Assembly: GCA_000307305.1 (NCBI GenBank)
Contig: DF158882.1
Coordinates: 1,416,744 to 1,480,743, forward strand
DNA from: Enterobacteriaceae bacterium B14
Lineage (GTDB): Bacteria > Pseudomonadota > Gammaproteobacteria > Enterobacterales > Enterobacteriaceae
Length of the DNA stretch: 64,000 nucleotides
Direction of reading: 5' to 3'
In this document: positions 1-11,900 of the stretch, piece by piece
How positions within the stretch are numbered: position 1 is the first letter of the stretch
Layout of the letters: each line of letters starts with the position of its first letter
Made by a program: the position numbers and the translations under genes
Notes under the pieces: model-generated
Told to the model about the DNA's origin: nothing
Database searches by the model: none
What the model saw: only the letters and a program-made list of their open reading frames with translations

Positions 1-14
1 CACTCTCGTATAGG

Positions 15-322
15 CAACACTGAACGAGCATTAGAAATTGCGCCGAGGTATCACCATAGATAAGGTCAATCGTGCAGGACGCGCGATTGAGGTGGGCATG
101 AGCCATGGATGGCGAATCACGCCGACCCGCAATCGAAGGAGATGGCCGAGGGAAGTTGCGCAGCAACCGCAATTTTGCGACCAGAGAGCACTAAAACGGC
201 AGGATCCCAAAGGGGGTCCGCACCCCCTTTGGTTGGGAGCGAGTGAAAGTGCTATATGGAAGCTCGAAAATCAACCCGCTACCAAAACTGTCACCACCCA
301 AAACAAACTCCACCAAAAAACA
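15..322 (+). repeat. Structured intergenic repeat, copy 1
   Basis: About 310 bp just downstream of the recD stop match 55365-55678 closely over the whole length, and match 56578-56790 in reverse orientation with an internal gap. The copy contains several inverted repeats. Arms at 67-75 and 81-89 (CAATCGTGC / GCGCGATTG, one G-U pair) enclose 5 nt. GTTGC-GCA-GCAAC lies near 155-167. Arms at 207-217 and 222-232 (CCAAAGGGGGT / ACCCCCTTTGG) enclose 4 nt. Open frames that cross it differ between copies and are not believed to be genes. It may end transcripts leaving recD, but that is inference. Confidence 0.85.
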
Positions 323-353
323 TCATGCCAGTCATTAAAGGCGTCGAAACCCT

Positions 354-2225
354 CTAATTCAATCTCTCCACTAATCCACTCCGTCGCTCAGTCTGCATCT
401 TAATCGCCGAAACCAACACCTTCTCCACCGCAAACAACGTCAGCCTCTTTCTCGCCCGAGTAATCGCGGTATAAACCAACTCTCTCGTCAACAACGGTAA
501 ATACCCATCAGGTAAAACCAATAAAGTATGCTCAAACTCCGATCCCTGAGATTTATGCACCGTCATCGCATACGCCGTGTCATGCTCCGGTAAACGGCTC
601 GGTTGAACCGATTTAATAGAGCCATCAGGTAATTGAAAATAAATTCTCAGGTCCCCTTCCGCATTTCTTAATGCAATCCCAATGTCACCGTTGAATAACC
701 CTAAGCTACTGTCATTACGGCCTATCATAATAGGTCTACCGGAATACCACCGTCCTGCCGCGCCACTCTCTTTATGAATTAAGCGGGCCTTAACCAAAGC
801 TTGTTCGATACGCTCGTTCAAACCGCTCACACCAAAAGCCCCTTCACGTACCGCACAAAGCAACTGAAAATGGCTAAAGGCCGCCAGTATCACACCCGCC
901 TCTTCATCTCGCTGCACACACTGTAGATAATGGCGATAGCCTTCAACACACACCTGCAATAGCTGGAGATAATCATCGCTCTGCTTTAAGGGACGAAAAG
1001 TGATATCACCGTATCCCTGATCGAAACAGGATAGCGCCCCCGCACCATCACCTTTATTGACGGCAAAGGCCAATTGCCCGATACCAGAGCTTGCGTCGAA
1101 GCGATAACTCTTTTTCAGCAAACAGAGACTATCCCTAACCACTGAAACGCTCTCTTCCGAACGCCCAGCCAACACATACCCCGTCAACTGTGAAAGCTCA
1201 GTTGCCCTTTCTGGGCTAAACCCATACTCGGCAAAACGACAGATATCACCAAGAACTGCTCCAGCCTCAACCGATGCCAACTGATCTCTGTCACCTAATA
1301 GAATCAACTGTGCCCCAACAGGCAGCGCTGCGATTAAACGCGCCATCATGGGCAAATCTACCATCGAGGCTTCATCAACCACCAGCACATCAAGATGCAG
1401 GGGATTACCTGCGTGATAGCGCAATTTTAAGCTATTAGGTTGAGCCCCCAACAAACGGTGCAGCGTCGAGGCATCATCTGGTAATAAAGCTAATTCAGAT
1501 TCCGATAATCCCAAACCACGGACCGCACTACTCAAGGATTCAGTAAGCCTAGCCGCAGCCTTTCCCGTCGGAGCCGCTAGCTGAATACGCAGTTTTTGAT
1601 CTGGTGAAAGCCGAATCAGCGCAGCCAGCAAACGCGCTACCGTCGTCGTTTTCCCCGTCCCCGGCCCACCAGAAATCACCGCAATACGCCGCGTCGCAGC
1701 AACCGCAGCAGCAACTTTCTGCCAATTGATTTCTGGCTCTGCCGCACTAGAAGACTGTTCGTCAAATTGCGATTCACTAAACAGCACATTTAAAATGTCA
1801 CGTAAGCGCTCACTCGCCACAGGTACAGGCTCATTCTCTTGCAGTAAGAACGCTGCGACGTGCCCTTCATCCTGCCACATGCGCTGTAAATAGAGGCGAT
1901 CCTTCTGTAGGACCAAAGGCGTTGGCAAACTACCATCACTCACGGCGGGCGATGCCTGTAGCACCTCAAAACATGCGGAGACATCAGGCTCACCAGCACA
2001 TTGCCAAATTTCAGCGGCAAGCGCAGGGTTTCGCCCTGAGAAAAGAAGTTCCGGCGTTAATCGGTGCAGAGGAAAGCAGACATTTCCCACGCCTGCATCG
2101 GCACTCAGGCAGGCAGCAATCAGTGCCAACAGTGGGTTGTCCTCATTTGCCACTAAGCGGGCAAACTGCAAATCCAACGAGCGTAATAACCCCGCCTTCA
2201 CCGCTTGCTGTAGCAGGGCTAACAT
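354..2225 (-). CDS. recD: Exodeoxyribonuclease V subunit alpha (RecD helicase)
   Basis: RecD is the 5'-3' superfamily 1B helicase of the cytoplasmic RecBCD complex, which processes double-strand breaks and regulates behaviour at Chi. The 623-residue protein is close to the E. coli length (608). The Walker A motif [10 protein letters not shown] is at about residues 186-195. DEAS (Walker B) follows, and a C-terminal helicase motif region contains [12 protein letters not shown] and [11 protein letters not shown]. Its ATG lies inside the last codons of recB (about 7 nt overlap), so the two are translationally coupled. It is the last gene of the ptrA-recB-recD block on this strand. No anomalies were seen. 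Confidence 0.97.
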   Translation of the reverse strand: MLALLQQAVKAGLLRSLDLQFARLVANEDNPLLALIAACLSADAGVGNVCFPLHRLTPELLFSGRNPALAAEIWQCAGEPDVSACFEVLQASPAVSDGSLPTPLVLQKDRLYLQRMWQDEGHVAAFLLQENEPVPVASERLRDILNVLFSESQFDEQSSSAAEPEINWQKVAAAVAATRRIAVISGGPGTGKTTTVARLLAALIRLSPDQKLRIQLAAPTGKAAARLTESLSSAVRGLGLSESELALLPDDASTLHRLLGAQPNSLKLRYHAGNPLHLDVLVVDEASMVDLPMMARLIAALPVGAQLILLGDRDQLASVEAGAVLGDICRFAEYGFSPERATELSQLTGYVLAGRSEESVSVVRDSLCLLKKSYRFDASSGIGQLAFAVNKGDGAGALSCFDQGYGDITFRPLKQSDDYLQLLQVCVEGYRHYLQCVQRDEEAGVILAAFSHFQLLCAVREGAFGVSGLNERIEQALVKARLIHKESGAAGRWYSGRPIMIGRNDSSLGLFNGDIGIALRNAEGDLRIYFQLPDGSIKSVQPSRLPEHDTAYAMTVHKSQGSEFEHTLLVLPDGYLPLLTRELVYTAITRARKRLTLFAVEKVLVSAIKMQTERRSGLVERLN

Positions 2226-5200
2226 TTACTTTCCTCCACAGCCTTATCAGCTCGGTTCTTACCGTTAAACATCTCATCCATTCCCGCAATGAGCTCATAT
2301 TCAGGGCGACAATAGAATACGCCATGCCCCGGTTTATCCTGTTCTAAGCCCCGTAAAAAGAGATAGAAGACGCCACCAAAATGAGTCTGATAATCATAGT
2401 CGGGTATTCGGTGGCGTAAGAAACGGTGCAGCGCCAATGTATAGAGCTGATATTGCAGATCGTAGCGATGCTCGCCCATTGCTTGGGCCATCGCTTCCTG
2501 TGTGTAAGCCTCGCTATTTTCCCCTAGCCAGTTCGATTTGTAATCGAGTAGGTAATAGCGCCCTTCCCAACAGAATACTAAGTCGATAAACCCTTTCAAC
2601 ATGCCCTGTACCTGACGAAAATTCAGTACTGGGCAACGGGCAGAGAGAGGATCATGATGTTTAATCAACCTATCCAATTCACCAGAGATTAAAGGCGCAC
2701 GGATGGGGAGGTAAAATTGAAGCTCTGCCTGTTTATTCTCAGGCGTTAGCGCTGATAACGTCAGCCCCTCAGCATTAAGTGGCGCTTGGAGGATTGTCTC
2801 CATCCATGCCTCCATCACAGGCAACCACTCTTCGGAAAAGCCGTTTAAAGTAACTTGTTCGCTAAGCCAAAGCGGAGCAACTGGCTGTGTAAAATCCAGC
2901 TCTTCCAATAAATTGTGCAGGAATGAACCAGGGGCAGCACCTCTGGGAAAACTGTGTAGCGTCATCGCTTCGGCTTCGCCGTCGCTCTTCTCTCCCACAG
3001 CATCCACATCGAGTTTAGGCAACAGCTCTTGTAATACATGGCTGCCCTGCTGTTGCAACCCGGAATAACTGGTCACCCGCCAAGCATCTGCCATCGAACG
3101 TTTAAATTCTCGTGCGCTATGCTCGCCTTCAGTACTCAACTTACCCTGCCATATCTGATCATCGAGATGCCCAACACGAACGAGTGCCATATCGCCATCT
3201 TGAAGTGTATTAAGGCACTCGCCAAGAAAAGCGGCATCGCCTGACTCGGCTTTCTGAATTAAGTACCCCAGCGCACTGCTGTGTAAATCCGTATCTCCCT
3301 GCTTTTTATTACGCAGTCTCAAAGGTGCAACGCCGATACTACAATGATAAACCGAGCGAGTGAGTGCAACGTACAAAAGACGTAAATCTTCAGCTAACCG
3401 CTCCTCTTCCGCCAGCTCTACGGCTTCTTCACCTTGATGCAGATCCAGAGTAGCCGCAAATGTCTGACGATCGTGATAGAGCGCCTGCTGCTGCTGACGG
3501 AAATTACTGATAAACGGCAGCCAAACCAGCGGATACTGTAACCCCTTAGATTTATGGATCGTGACGATCTGCACCAGATGCCTATCACTCTCTAATCTAA
3601 GCTGCTGATTATCTGCCTGATGGTTTGGCTGTGAAATTTGTTGAGCCAGCCAGCGCACCAATGCGTGTTCACTGTCTAGCGGTAGTGAGGCCTCTTGCAA
3701 AAGCTCCCCTAAGTGAAGAATATCCGTCACTCTTCTCTCACCACCTTCAGAGGCCAAAATATTTTCTGTCAAATGCCGATGAGTCATTACCTCTCTCAAC
3801 ATCGGCAAAACACCGCGCCGCTGCCAGTGCTGGCGATAACCATCAAATTCATCAACCAAGGCATCCCACGCACGCTCATTCTGGTTTAGGTTCTCAATAG
3901 TCTGCGCATCTAAACCGAGTAAACCGCTGGCAAGCGCGCTGCGCAGCGTCCGTTCATGCTCAGGTGCGAGCACAGCCTGTAACAACCAGAGAACGTCTTT
4001 TGCCTCCGGCGTCGTAAAGACACTTTCTCGATTCGAGAGATAAACAGAGGGAATCGCCAACGCACTCAGAGCATCTTTTATCAGTGCTGCTTCTGCTCGG
4101 CTACGGACAAGAACAGTGATATCCGCCGCCTCGACAGCACGCCGTTCTTTTCCATCAAGAAGCCATGCTGCACCTTCTTGCCCCGCAGTCAACCAGTTGC
4201 GGATTTGAACCGCGCACTGGCGAGCCATTATTTGCTGGTATTCACTTACACCAACGCCTTCCCCCTCCTGCAACCAGAACTGCATAGGTGCCTGTACTTT
4301 GCCCTGATATTCAAAAGCAAGTGCGGCATTCTTGGCTGCGGGTTGTGCTGCCAGAAAAGGGATTTCAGCAAACAGAAAAGGGGCAGGTAATCGGTTGAAT
4401 AGCTGGTTTACCGCATTCACCATGCCGTGTGAAGAGCGCCAGTTAGTCTCCAACGTATAGTGAGAGTTGACCTCTTTTCTGGCACGCATATACGTAAAAA
4501 TATCTGCACCACGAAACGCATAGATAGCCTGTTTAGGGTCGCCAATCAGTAATAAACCACAGGGTGTTTCTAGAGTATCGTCGGGTCTATGGCCATAAAT
4601 GGCCCTGAAAATCCGATACTGCTGAGGGTCGGTATCCTGAAACTCATCTATCATGGCAACGGGATAACGCTGGCGAATAGTATCTGCTAGCGCTTGCCCC
4701 CCACGGCGGCGCAAAGCGACATCAAGGCGACTGAGTAGATCATCAAAGCCCATTTCGGCCCGCTGACGTTTCTCCTTCACAATTGAGTAACGGATCTCAC
4801 TTAATGCCCTCGCTAGCAGCACATCCCGCAGCGTCAGTGGCTCATCAAATAACTTATCAATAGCGCTAAACAGAGAGTGAGAAGGTGCCACTCCCTTCTT
4901 GGTTTTTTCATCTAAGACGGACTGTCGGAATTTATCCAACGCATTAGGCAGTTGGTAATCTTCCGTCTCTGATTCGGCCCACTCCCCGACAGCCTGCAAC
5001 CATACTGGTAAATAACGCGTACTATAGCTGCGCTTATCTACACCAGAATCACTGATTAACCCCTGCAATTCACCCGCAGAAGCGCGCCACTGCTGCTTAA
5101 TATCATCAATACGGGCAACCACTTGCTGGTGGCGAATAACCAGTGTCTCTTCGTCATTTGGCGGTCGGTGAAGCTCGGGGGCTTCCCCTTGCAGATAGGG

Positions 5201-5791
5201 CATTAAATCGCTTAAGAGCGCTTCTGGCCCACTCCACTCTTGGCTCACTGCTCTGGCAATCGCCAAAGGCAGAGGGTAACAGTGACGCCGCCAAAAATCT
5301 GCGCAAGCTTGCCGCCTTAGAGGTAATTCATCCTGTACTAGCGTCTGCTCAAACAACATGCCGGATTCAAAGGCGTTATGCGCCAGCATCCGTTGGCAAA
5401 AACCATGAATCGTATAGATAGCTGCTTCATCCATCTGCCGCTCTGCCGCCAATAGCTGCGAAGCGCCATAAGCCAAATCAGGTATCTGTGGGAGAAGAGA
5501 GGAGAAAAGCGGGTCATCACTAAAATTTCGCACGCAGGCAAGACGCATGAGATGAATATTCTCACGAATACGTCCACGTAGCTCTTTGGTTGCCGCTTCG
5601 GTAAAGGTCACTACCAGAATTTCTTCTACCGATAGTGGGCGAGGATAAGCACTCTCCCCGCCTAAACCGAGTAATAAACGCAGATACAACGCCGCGATGG
5701 TAAAGGTTTTCCCTGTCCCTGCCGACGCTTCGATCAAACGCTCCCCATAGAGAGGGAGCGCTAGCGGATCTAAGATCTGCGGTTGAACCAT
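2219..5791 (-). CDS. recB: Exodeoxyribonuclease V subunit beta (RecB helicase-nuclease)
   Basis: RecB is the 3'-5' helicase and the only nuclease of RecBCD. At 1190 residues it matches the E. coli protein (1180). The Walker A motif [10 protein letters not shown] is at residues 22-31. The UvrD-type motif [22 protein letters not shown] and [12 protein letters not shown] follow. The C-terminal nuclease domain keeps the Mg-binding core GFIDLVF...LLDYKSN. It starts 2 nt after the ptrA stop and overlaps recD. The start [20 protein letters not shown] fits the family N-terminus. Confidence 0.97.
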   Translation of the reverse strand: MVQPQILDPLALPLYGERLIEASAGTGKTFTIAALYLRLLLGLGGESAYPRPLSVEEILVVTFTEAATKELRGRIRENIHLMRLACVRNFSDDPLFSSLLPQIPDLAYGASQLLAAERQMDEAAIYTIHGFCQRMLAHNAFESGMLFEQTLVQDELPLRRQACADFWRRHCYPLPLAIARAVSQEWSGPEALLSDLMPYLQGEAPELHRPPNDEETLVIRHQQVVARIDDIKQQWRASAGELQGLISDSGVDKRSYSTRYLPVWLQAVGEWAESETEDYQLPNALDKFRQSVLDEKTKKGVAPSHSLFSAIDKLFDEPLTLRDVLLARALSEIRYSIVKEKRQRAEMGFDDLLSRLDVALRRRGGQALADTIRQRYPVAMIDEFQDTDPQQYRIFRAIYGHRPDDTLETPCGLLLIGDPKQAIYAFRGADIFTYMRARKEVNSHYTLETNWRSSHGMVNAVNQLFNRLPAPFLFAEIPFLAAQPAAKNAALAFEYQGKVQAPMQFWLQEGEGVGVSEYQQIMARQCAVQIRNWLTAGQEGAAWLLDGKERRAVEAADITVLVRSRAEAALIKDALSALAIPSVYLSNRESVFTTPEAKDVLWLLQAVLAPEHERTLRSALASGLLGLDAQTIENLNQNERAWDALVDEFDGYRQHWQRRGVLPMLREVMTHRHLTENILASEGGERRVTDILHLGELLQEASLPLDSEHALVRWLAQQISQPNHQADNQQLRLESDRHLVQIVTIHKSKGLQYPLVWLPFISNFRQQQQALYHDRQTFAATLDLHQGEEAVELAEEERLAEDLRLLYVALTRSVYHCSIGVAPLRLRNKKQGDTDLHSSALGYLIQKAESGDAAFLGECLNTLQDGDMALVRVGHLDDQIWQGKLSTEGEHSAREFKRSMADAWRVTSYSGLQQQGSHVLQELLPKLDVDAVGEKSDGEAEAMTLHSFPRGAAPGSFLHNLLEELDFTQPVAPLWLSEQVTLNGFSEEWLPVMEAWMETILQAPLNAEGLTLSALTPENKQAELQFYLPIRAPLISGELDRLIKHHDPLSARCPVLNFRQVQGMLKGFIDLVFCWEGRYYLLDYKSNWLGENSEAYTQEAMAQAMGEHRYDLQYQLYTLALHRFLRHRIPDYDYQTHFGGVFYLFLRGLEQDKPGHGVFYCRPEYELIAGMDEMFNGKNRADKAVEESKC

Positions 5792-5793
5792 GT

Positions 5794-8694
5794 TTACTGA
5801 GCCTCAACAGGCAGTGTTTTCTGCAGAGTAGAGACGTTTGGATACGCTTTCCAACCTTCCGGTTGGGCATATGTACCTTTAGCACCCTCTTTACCCAACA
5901 CTTGAGAGAGAATAGCGATGCCCTGTGGGGCCAATACAGCTTGATGATAAAACGCCGTAACCGCCTTTTGATTTAGCGAGCTAATATTTTCGATCAACTT
6001 ATCGCGCGTATCGAAGGCTTTGTTACCGCGATTGAAATCGTTGATAAACCGTGAGGCCTCCTCATCTAATGTCTGAGGGCGCTCTTTCAGTTGGTTTATT
6101 AGCGCGTTTTTATATTGATCAAAGTCTGCCTTGCTCATCGCTTTTAGGCGTTTTTCCACTTCAGGATAGAAAGCCTGATAACGACTATAGAGGTATTCCG
6201 GCTGTTTGCTATTGCTCTGTAGCAGGAAGCCAATACCCGACTGTTTACCGACGCGTGTAGCGAAAGCGAAGACGGCGTAGCCAAGCTGCTCTTTGGTTCT
6301 TAGCTGATCATAAAACAGAGGCTGAACGATCTGCTCAAGCAAGCTGCTGTAAGCCATGCTTTCAACTTCACCATAGCCTACCGGAACGTAAACTGCAGCC
6401 AAGGCTGAATCAGAAGAGCTTCCCTCACGTTTCAGGTTTGCTTTCTGCGCTTGGGTGACTTTCACGTTTTCACCATACCAGAAGTTATTACCACCGCATC
6501 CAAGATCAGTTTTTACTGACTCTGCCATGGACTTAATCTGTTCCTCCGTCATGTTACCGACGACGAGTAACTCTGGCGTTGCTCCTTGAATCAGCTGATC
6601 ACGAAACTTAATGACCTCTTCTACCGTGATGCTATCTAGCAATTTACGGCGCTCGCTACGTTCACTGTAAGGCACTCTTGAAAGCGATTGTACAGGCTGG
6701 ATAGCCAAGTCATACGCTTTGCCTTTCTCCGCCGCATCTAATTGTTCGCGATACCATGATTTTGCCTGCACCAGTTGATCTGCCGTTGGTGTAAAGGTTT
6801 TATACCCCTCCATCAAGGAAGAGAGTAGTTGCGGTAAGCGCTGAGTGAAACCAGATGCACTGAAAAACAATCCGTTATTGACGCTAGTAGAGAACTCTAT
6901 CCCACCCACTGATGCCTGGTAGTTGAGTTGATCCAGAGACAATCCTGCCAGATAGTCCGTCAAGGTAAACAACACCTGATCACGCGCCGAGCCTTTCGCA
7001 ATAGGATTGCGTAGTGCAACTTGCACATTCGCCTTCGGAATATCGGCAAAATCATGGCTTGGGGAGTAAAACGCGCGCAAGTCAGGACGATCGACGATCA
7101 ATTGAGGCTTAGCCCTGCTCTCTTTTTTGGTTACTAGATCGAAGTTGTCAGGAATGTAAGGGTTAAGCGCTGGCAGGGAGAATGAGAATTCCTGCTGCAT
7201 ATTTTGCCACTTATCGAACTGTGCTTGGGTAATACGATCAACCTGATAAGGTGCATTAACAAAATAAGCTGTTTTATTATGTGGCTCGTCTGGGCTAATA
7301 AACCAGATTCGTGCTTCTTGTGGTGTCATGCCATCTAAACGCGCGGCGATGGCCTTTGGATCATATTTATCCGCCAGATAAGAGGAGTCCAGTACATGTT
7401 CAACGGGAACACGCAGCATGGCATCCACCATCCATTCGATATAGTCCATATCTCGGGTAATAGACGGATAGCGAAAATCCAGATCTAACACATGAGATAT
7501 CTCTTGGAAGTACTGCTCGCTAATGCCTTGCTTGCGCATCAGATTAATGTAATTAAATATGGCAGCAATGACCTCATCACGCTTCGCTAATCCCTTATCC
7601 GTAAGAGAAACAGAGATAACAAAGACACCACCGTTGCGATCGACCATTGGGTCTGCACCGGCACTGATAGCCTCCGCAAGCCCCTGTTTTTGCAGCCAGT
7701 CTGACAACGTGTTTTTGCTACGGTTGCCTATCAAGTAGCCAACATAGGTATCTGTTTTACTGCGGAACGCATCGCTATTGTTATCAATGCGAAATTCGAT
7801 TCTTAACGCTTTACGCGGCTGGGCAGGGACATAATGAATAATCAGCCCTTTTTCCGCTTGAGTTGCCGCAGGAACGGTAATCGGTGGCACCGTTGCATGA
7901 CGATCAGGAATGCGGCCGTAGTTATCAACGGCGAGCTTAATCAGCGCATCCATCGGCTGGTTGCTGTAAATCACCCCAACAACAAGATTGCCCGAATAGT
8001 ACGTTTTATAGAAATGGGTGAGGGCATCATGCAACTTGCTGTTTGGTTTGTCTTTTAGGGTCTCTAAATTACCGCCGGAGAAACGTGCACTAGGGTGAGC
8101 TGGATTCAACGTTTCAGAGGTCACCTGCCCCATGCGCATTCCATCGCGGGAGCGAGCCATAGTTAATTCCGCATTAACAGCATTACGCTCTTTATCCGCA
8201 TTGGCTTTATCGAGTAATGGCTCAGCAAGCGCATCCGATAAACGATCTAATGCTGGCGCTAACGCACTGTTTTCAACTTCAAGATAGTATGCCGTGCGAT
8301 AAGAAGCGGTGCTCGCATTATGGCTGCCGCCGTGCTGAGTCAGGAACTGAGAGAAACTGTCAGGGTCGGGATAGCGCTTAGAGCCCATGAGTAACATGTG
8401 CTCCAGATAGTGAGCTAAGCCAAGCTGTTCATTAGGGTCTTCTAGCGAACCAACGGGAAGCGCCAGCGCAGCCAGAGATTTGCTCGCCTGCGGGTCTGAT
8501 ACCAAAATAACCGTCATGCCGTTATCCAGCTTAATGGCTTTATATTCGCGCGTATCACGTTCACTTTTACGAATATTATCTGCTAAAGGCTGCCAGCCAC
8601 CCTGTTTATTATTGGTATCTGCTGAACTTAGCGGCAACCAGGAAACGGCAACCAAGATCAGCAGCCCCTTTATGTAGCGGTGTACTTTATGCAT
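5794..8694 (-). CDS. ptrA: Pitrilysin (protease III), periplasmic M16 zinc peptidase
   Basis: This is a periplasmic M16 metallopeptidase that degrades small peptides such as insulin fragments. The 966 residues match the E. coli length (962). An N-terminal signal sequence (hydrophobic stretch about 8-24, SSA before the mature part) is followed by the inverted zinc motif HYLEH at 95-99. A downstream NAVNAELTMARS segment supplies the third zinc ligand glutamate. The ATG at 8694 is preceded by a GAGGGG ribosome site. It sits between recC and recB as in E. coli. A 211-bp non-coding gap separates it from recC, so it may have its own promoter. Confidence 0.96.
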   Translation of the reverse strand: MHKVHRYIKGLLILVAVSWLPLSSADTNNKQGGWQPLADNIRKSERDTREYKAIKLDNGMTVILVSDPQASKSLAALALPVGSLEDPNEQLGLAHYLEHMLLMGSKRYPDPDSFSQFLTQHGGSHNASTASYRTAYYLEVENSALAPALDRLSDALAEPLLDKANADKERNAVNAELTMARSRDGMRMGQVTSETLNPAHPSARFSGGNLETLKDKPNSKLHDALTHFYKTYYSGNLVVGVIYSNQPMDALIKLAVDNYGRIPDRHATVPPITVPAATQAEKGLIIHYVPAQPRKALRIEFRIDNNSDAFRSKTDTYVGYLIGNRSKNTLSDWLQKQGLAEAISAGADPMVDRNGGVFVISVSLTDKGLAKRDEVIAAIFNYINLMRKQGISEQYFQEISHVLDLDFRYPSITRDMDYIEWMVDAMLRVPVEHVLDSSYLADKYDPKAIAARLDGMTPQEARIWFISPDEPHNKTAYFVNAPYQVDRITQAQFDKWQNMQQEFSFSLPALNPYIPDNFDLVTKKESRAKPQLIVDRPDLRAFYSPSHDFADIPKANVQVALRNPIAKGSARDQVLFTLTDYLAGLSLDQLNYQASVGGIEFSTSVNNGLFFSASGFTQRLPQLLSSLMEGYKTFTPTADQLVQAKSWYREQLDAAEKGKAYDLAIQPVQSLSRVPYSERSERRKLLDSITVEEVIKFRDQLIQGATPELLVVGNMTEEQIKSMAESVKTDLGCGGNNFWYGENVKVTQAQKANLKREGSSSDSALAAVYVPVGYGEVESMAYSSLLEQIVQPLFYDQLRTKEQLGYAVFAFATRVGKQSGIGFLLQSNSKQPEYLYSRYQAFYPEVEKRLKAMSKADFDQYKNALINQLKERPQTLDEEASRFINDFNRGNKAFDTRDKLIENISSLNQKAVTAFYHQAVLAPQGIAILSQVLGKEGAKGTYAQPEGWKAYPNVSTLQKTLPVEAQ

Positions 8695-8905
8695 TCATTT
8701 TTCCCCTCACGCAGAGTAAATATCTATCCCATCCAGCTGTGCCATCCCTAGTACTCAACAGGATAGAGTGTAAAAACTTTCGATTAATACTTCTCAAGTA
8801 TCGTGTTTCTGACATCGTTATTGCGGCAATATTATGAAGAAAATCATTGCTGTTTGTTACTTTGAATCTCATTTTTAAACAATGGGGTCATAAGCGCCTT
8901 TAGCA

Positions 8906-11900
8906 TTATGCAATCTGGCGCTCCATTATCGGTAAAAGATAGCGCTGAGCCTGTAGCATAATGCGTTCTAAATGGGCTTCATCCAGTAAACGCAATAGAC
9001 GATAAACGTAAGGATCGCTACCCTCACCATGCATCTGTTGCCCACCTTGCCAAGCAAGCAGCAGTTTGACCCGCGCCTTAGCCTGCGTCTCCTCATCCCA
9101 CAAGATCTGCCTGCTCTCTTTATCCAGGCAGGCTGAGAGCCAAGCCCCCCCCGTTTTAGGCAGTAACAACAGAGGCTGGCTCATGCCTTCGCGATAACCA
9201 TCAATAAAGAGATTTAGCCACTGAATGGCCTCTTCTTGTGGCATAGCGGCAAAGTGCCATTTGCTCTTTTCTCGCCCATACATACGGCTTTCGCCTTTGC
9301 CCCCCAATGCGCAGTAGGCGAGATGCTCTAACCAGAGCTGAAGCCCATCAACCGCAGAAAGTTCGGCAGGTCGCCAGCGTAACAAGCCATCAGGCTGTAT
9401 CTGGTTTAGCCAGCCCGAGAGCAGCGTACCGTTGATATCCAGTGCCAGCTCCATGCTGCTCTGTATTTCATTGCCCTCTTTGCTAAGCTCGCCATTCCAC
9501 TCGATTTTCTCACTGCGTACTTTTTCTGCCAGTTCGGTCATCTCTTGTAAGCGTTTCTGCCAGAAAATTTCACCGAAAGCACCGAAAGGTAATCCCCCCG
9601 CCGCTTTGATACGGCTGAACTCGTTCTCTACGTCGCCCTCTTCAATTAGGCTGTTTAACAGTCGGAGATCGAGTTGATAACGGCTCAGGTTATCCAGTGT
9701 GAATGGCTCTTCATCGGGAAGTTCTGTCTCCTCGAGAACAAAGCTGACACCTAAGCGGAGCTGAAAGAAGGCTTTGATAGGATGACGATAGAAACGCCGC
9801 AAATCGTCAAACATGACCTTATCCAGCGGAAAATCCGGCAGAGGTTGGCTAAAGGATGGAGCAGCAACCCCTAACCCAAGCGCTGCGGGTAACCACTCTG
9901 CGGCGTAGCTCTGCCATTCGCTGTCGGGCAGAAAATTCTCTGGGCTAAAAGGGACTCGCGGGTGCTGGCAAAGAAGATGTTCGATCACTCTCTTCGCGCT
10001 GCTATCTGCATCTAGTGCTTCATCCCCTGCTAACCGGTGGCTTTGCCCAATATACTCCAGCAGTTCACTGACCAGGACAGAGGGATAGCGTTCGGTATTA
10101 TCCTGAATCGCCCGTCCAATAAAGCTGATATAGAGGCTCTGCTGGGCAGAGAGAATCGCTTCAAGAAAAAGGTATCGGTCGTCGTCACGACGGCTTCGGT
10201 CCCCTCTCTGCACCTGATTTGCCATCAAATCGAACCCCAGAGGGGGAAGCGTGCGAGGATAGACACCGTCGTTCATTCCTAGCAGGCACACCACTTTAAA
10301 AGGAATAGAGCGCATCGGCATCAGTGTACAAAAGTTTATCGGCCCAGCCAGAAAACGCTGACTAATACGCTCGTTATCTAGCCGAGAGGCCAGCTCATCG
10401 CGTAGAACAATCAGCGGGACATGCTGAGGATAGCAGGCATCAATGCCATATTTAATCACCTTCTGCCACTGCTGATCGATAAGCGCGAGTGCTGCTTCGC
10501 TCTCTTCATCTACTTCAAAGAACGTCTCTAGTAGTTCGCGGCAAATCGGTAACCACTCAGCCAATGTTCTGGCTTCCAAAAGGCGCTTACGCCACGTTGC
10601 CAACTGCATGAGAAGATCAGCGAGTTGCCCAGCCAATTCAGCAATCAAGCCGCTGGATTCATCGTAAGGCAGCACCCCCTGCCAATCGCCTGCGTTACTG
10701 TCCATCGCATAGCCCAGTAGCATTCGGGTGAGGCCAAAGCGCCACGTATGTTGGCCCGTAGGGGGCAAGTCTAAGTCTATTAACGTGTCATCATCTAATC
10801 CCCAGCGAACGCCAGACTCTTCAACCCACTGCCGCAACCGGCGCAGCCCCATTTCATCAATATGAAAATGTGTGGCTAATGCAGGGACTTCTAATAACGC
10901 CAGAACAGACTCCGAGGTAAAGCGGCTGTGTGGCAGATCCAGTAGGCTGATGAAAGCCTGTAATATGGGGTGTGCCTCTCTGGCGCTACGGTCAGAAATG
11001 GCAAAAGGTAGATAGCGCTCAGATGGCGCATTGCCGAAAACGGCTTGAATATAGGGCGTATAGCTGTCGATATCAGCCACCATCACAATAATATCTCTGG
11101 CGCTTAAGGTGCGGTCTTCATCGAGTATCGCAAGTAGACGATCGTGTAATACCTCCACTTCTCGCTGAGCACTATGACAAACGTGGAAACTGAGAGATCG
11201 GTCATCTAGCGCCTGCATCTGCTTGCTGTCGCTACGCTGGAGAGTTTCTAATGTCGTGCCAATCACGGCGCAGTCTTTCAGCTCTAACATATCGCGCTGA
11301 ATGCGATGCAGTAAGGTGTCTGGCTCGATATCAACGAAAGCGTCGATCTCTCGCATCTGTTCTTGTTGTGCCAGCAGATAGAGATTATCTCGACCCAGCT
11401 TGCCCCATGATGCCAGCAGAGGATTACTCAGCTGTTGCTCTCCCTGTTCATCAAACAGCCCCTGAGCAAGATTAGGGTCGCGAAACAACAGGGATTCACT
11501 CTCTCGCTGGTAATGCCTGCGCTTGCGGCTCTGGAGCTTAGCGAGAAAGCCGTAATCCTGAATATCCCCCCAATAGAACCGGCAAGGATTGGTGAACATC
11601 AGATGAATATCAATATGTTGGCCCAGAGCCTGTAAAGCCTGTAAATAAACCGGAGGCAGTGCGGATATTCCGCAGATAAAAACCCTCTCCGGTAATCCAT
11701 CTGGGTGCTGTTTGGTATTGTTTAGCGTGTTAATAAATCGGCGATAGAGATTGGCACGGTGCCACTCGGGCTGTTCAAGCTGCTGGGTATAACTCACTAA
11801 GGCACGCCAAAGCGGCGCTTGCCATATTTGCGCGCTATCCAGCCCGTCGACCAACTCCCCTTTTTGCCACACCTCTAGCCAATTAGGCCGATAGACCAAA

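Noticed and set aside
38-403. A 121-codon plus-strand frame across the first repeat
   Set aside because: It crosses the structured repeat and the end of recD on the other strand; equivalent frames in the other copies have different sequence, and there is no family resemblance.
8687-8872. A 61-codon minus-strand frame between recC and ptrA
   Set aside because: It overlaps the ptrA start and its ribosome site, and shows no recognisable domain; more likely leader DNA.
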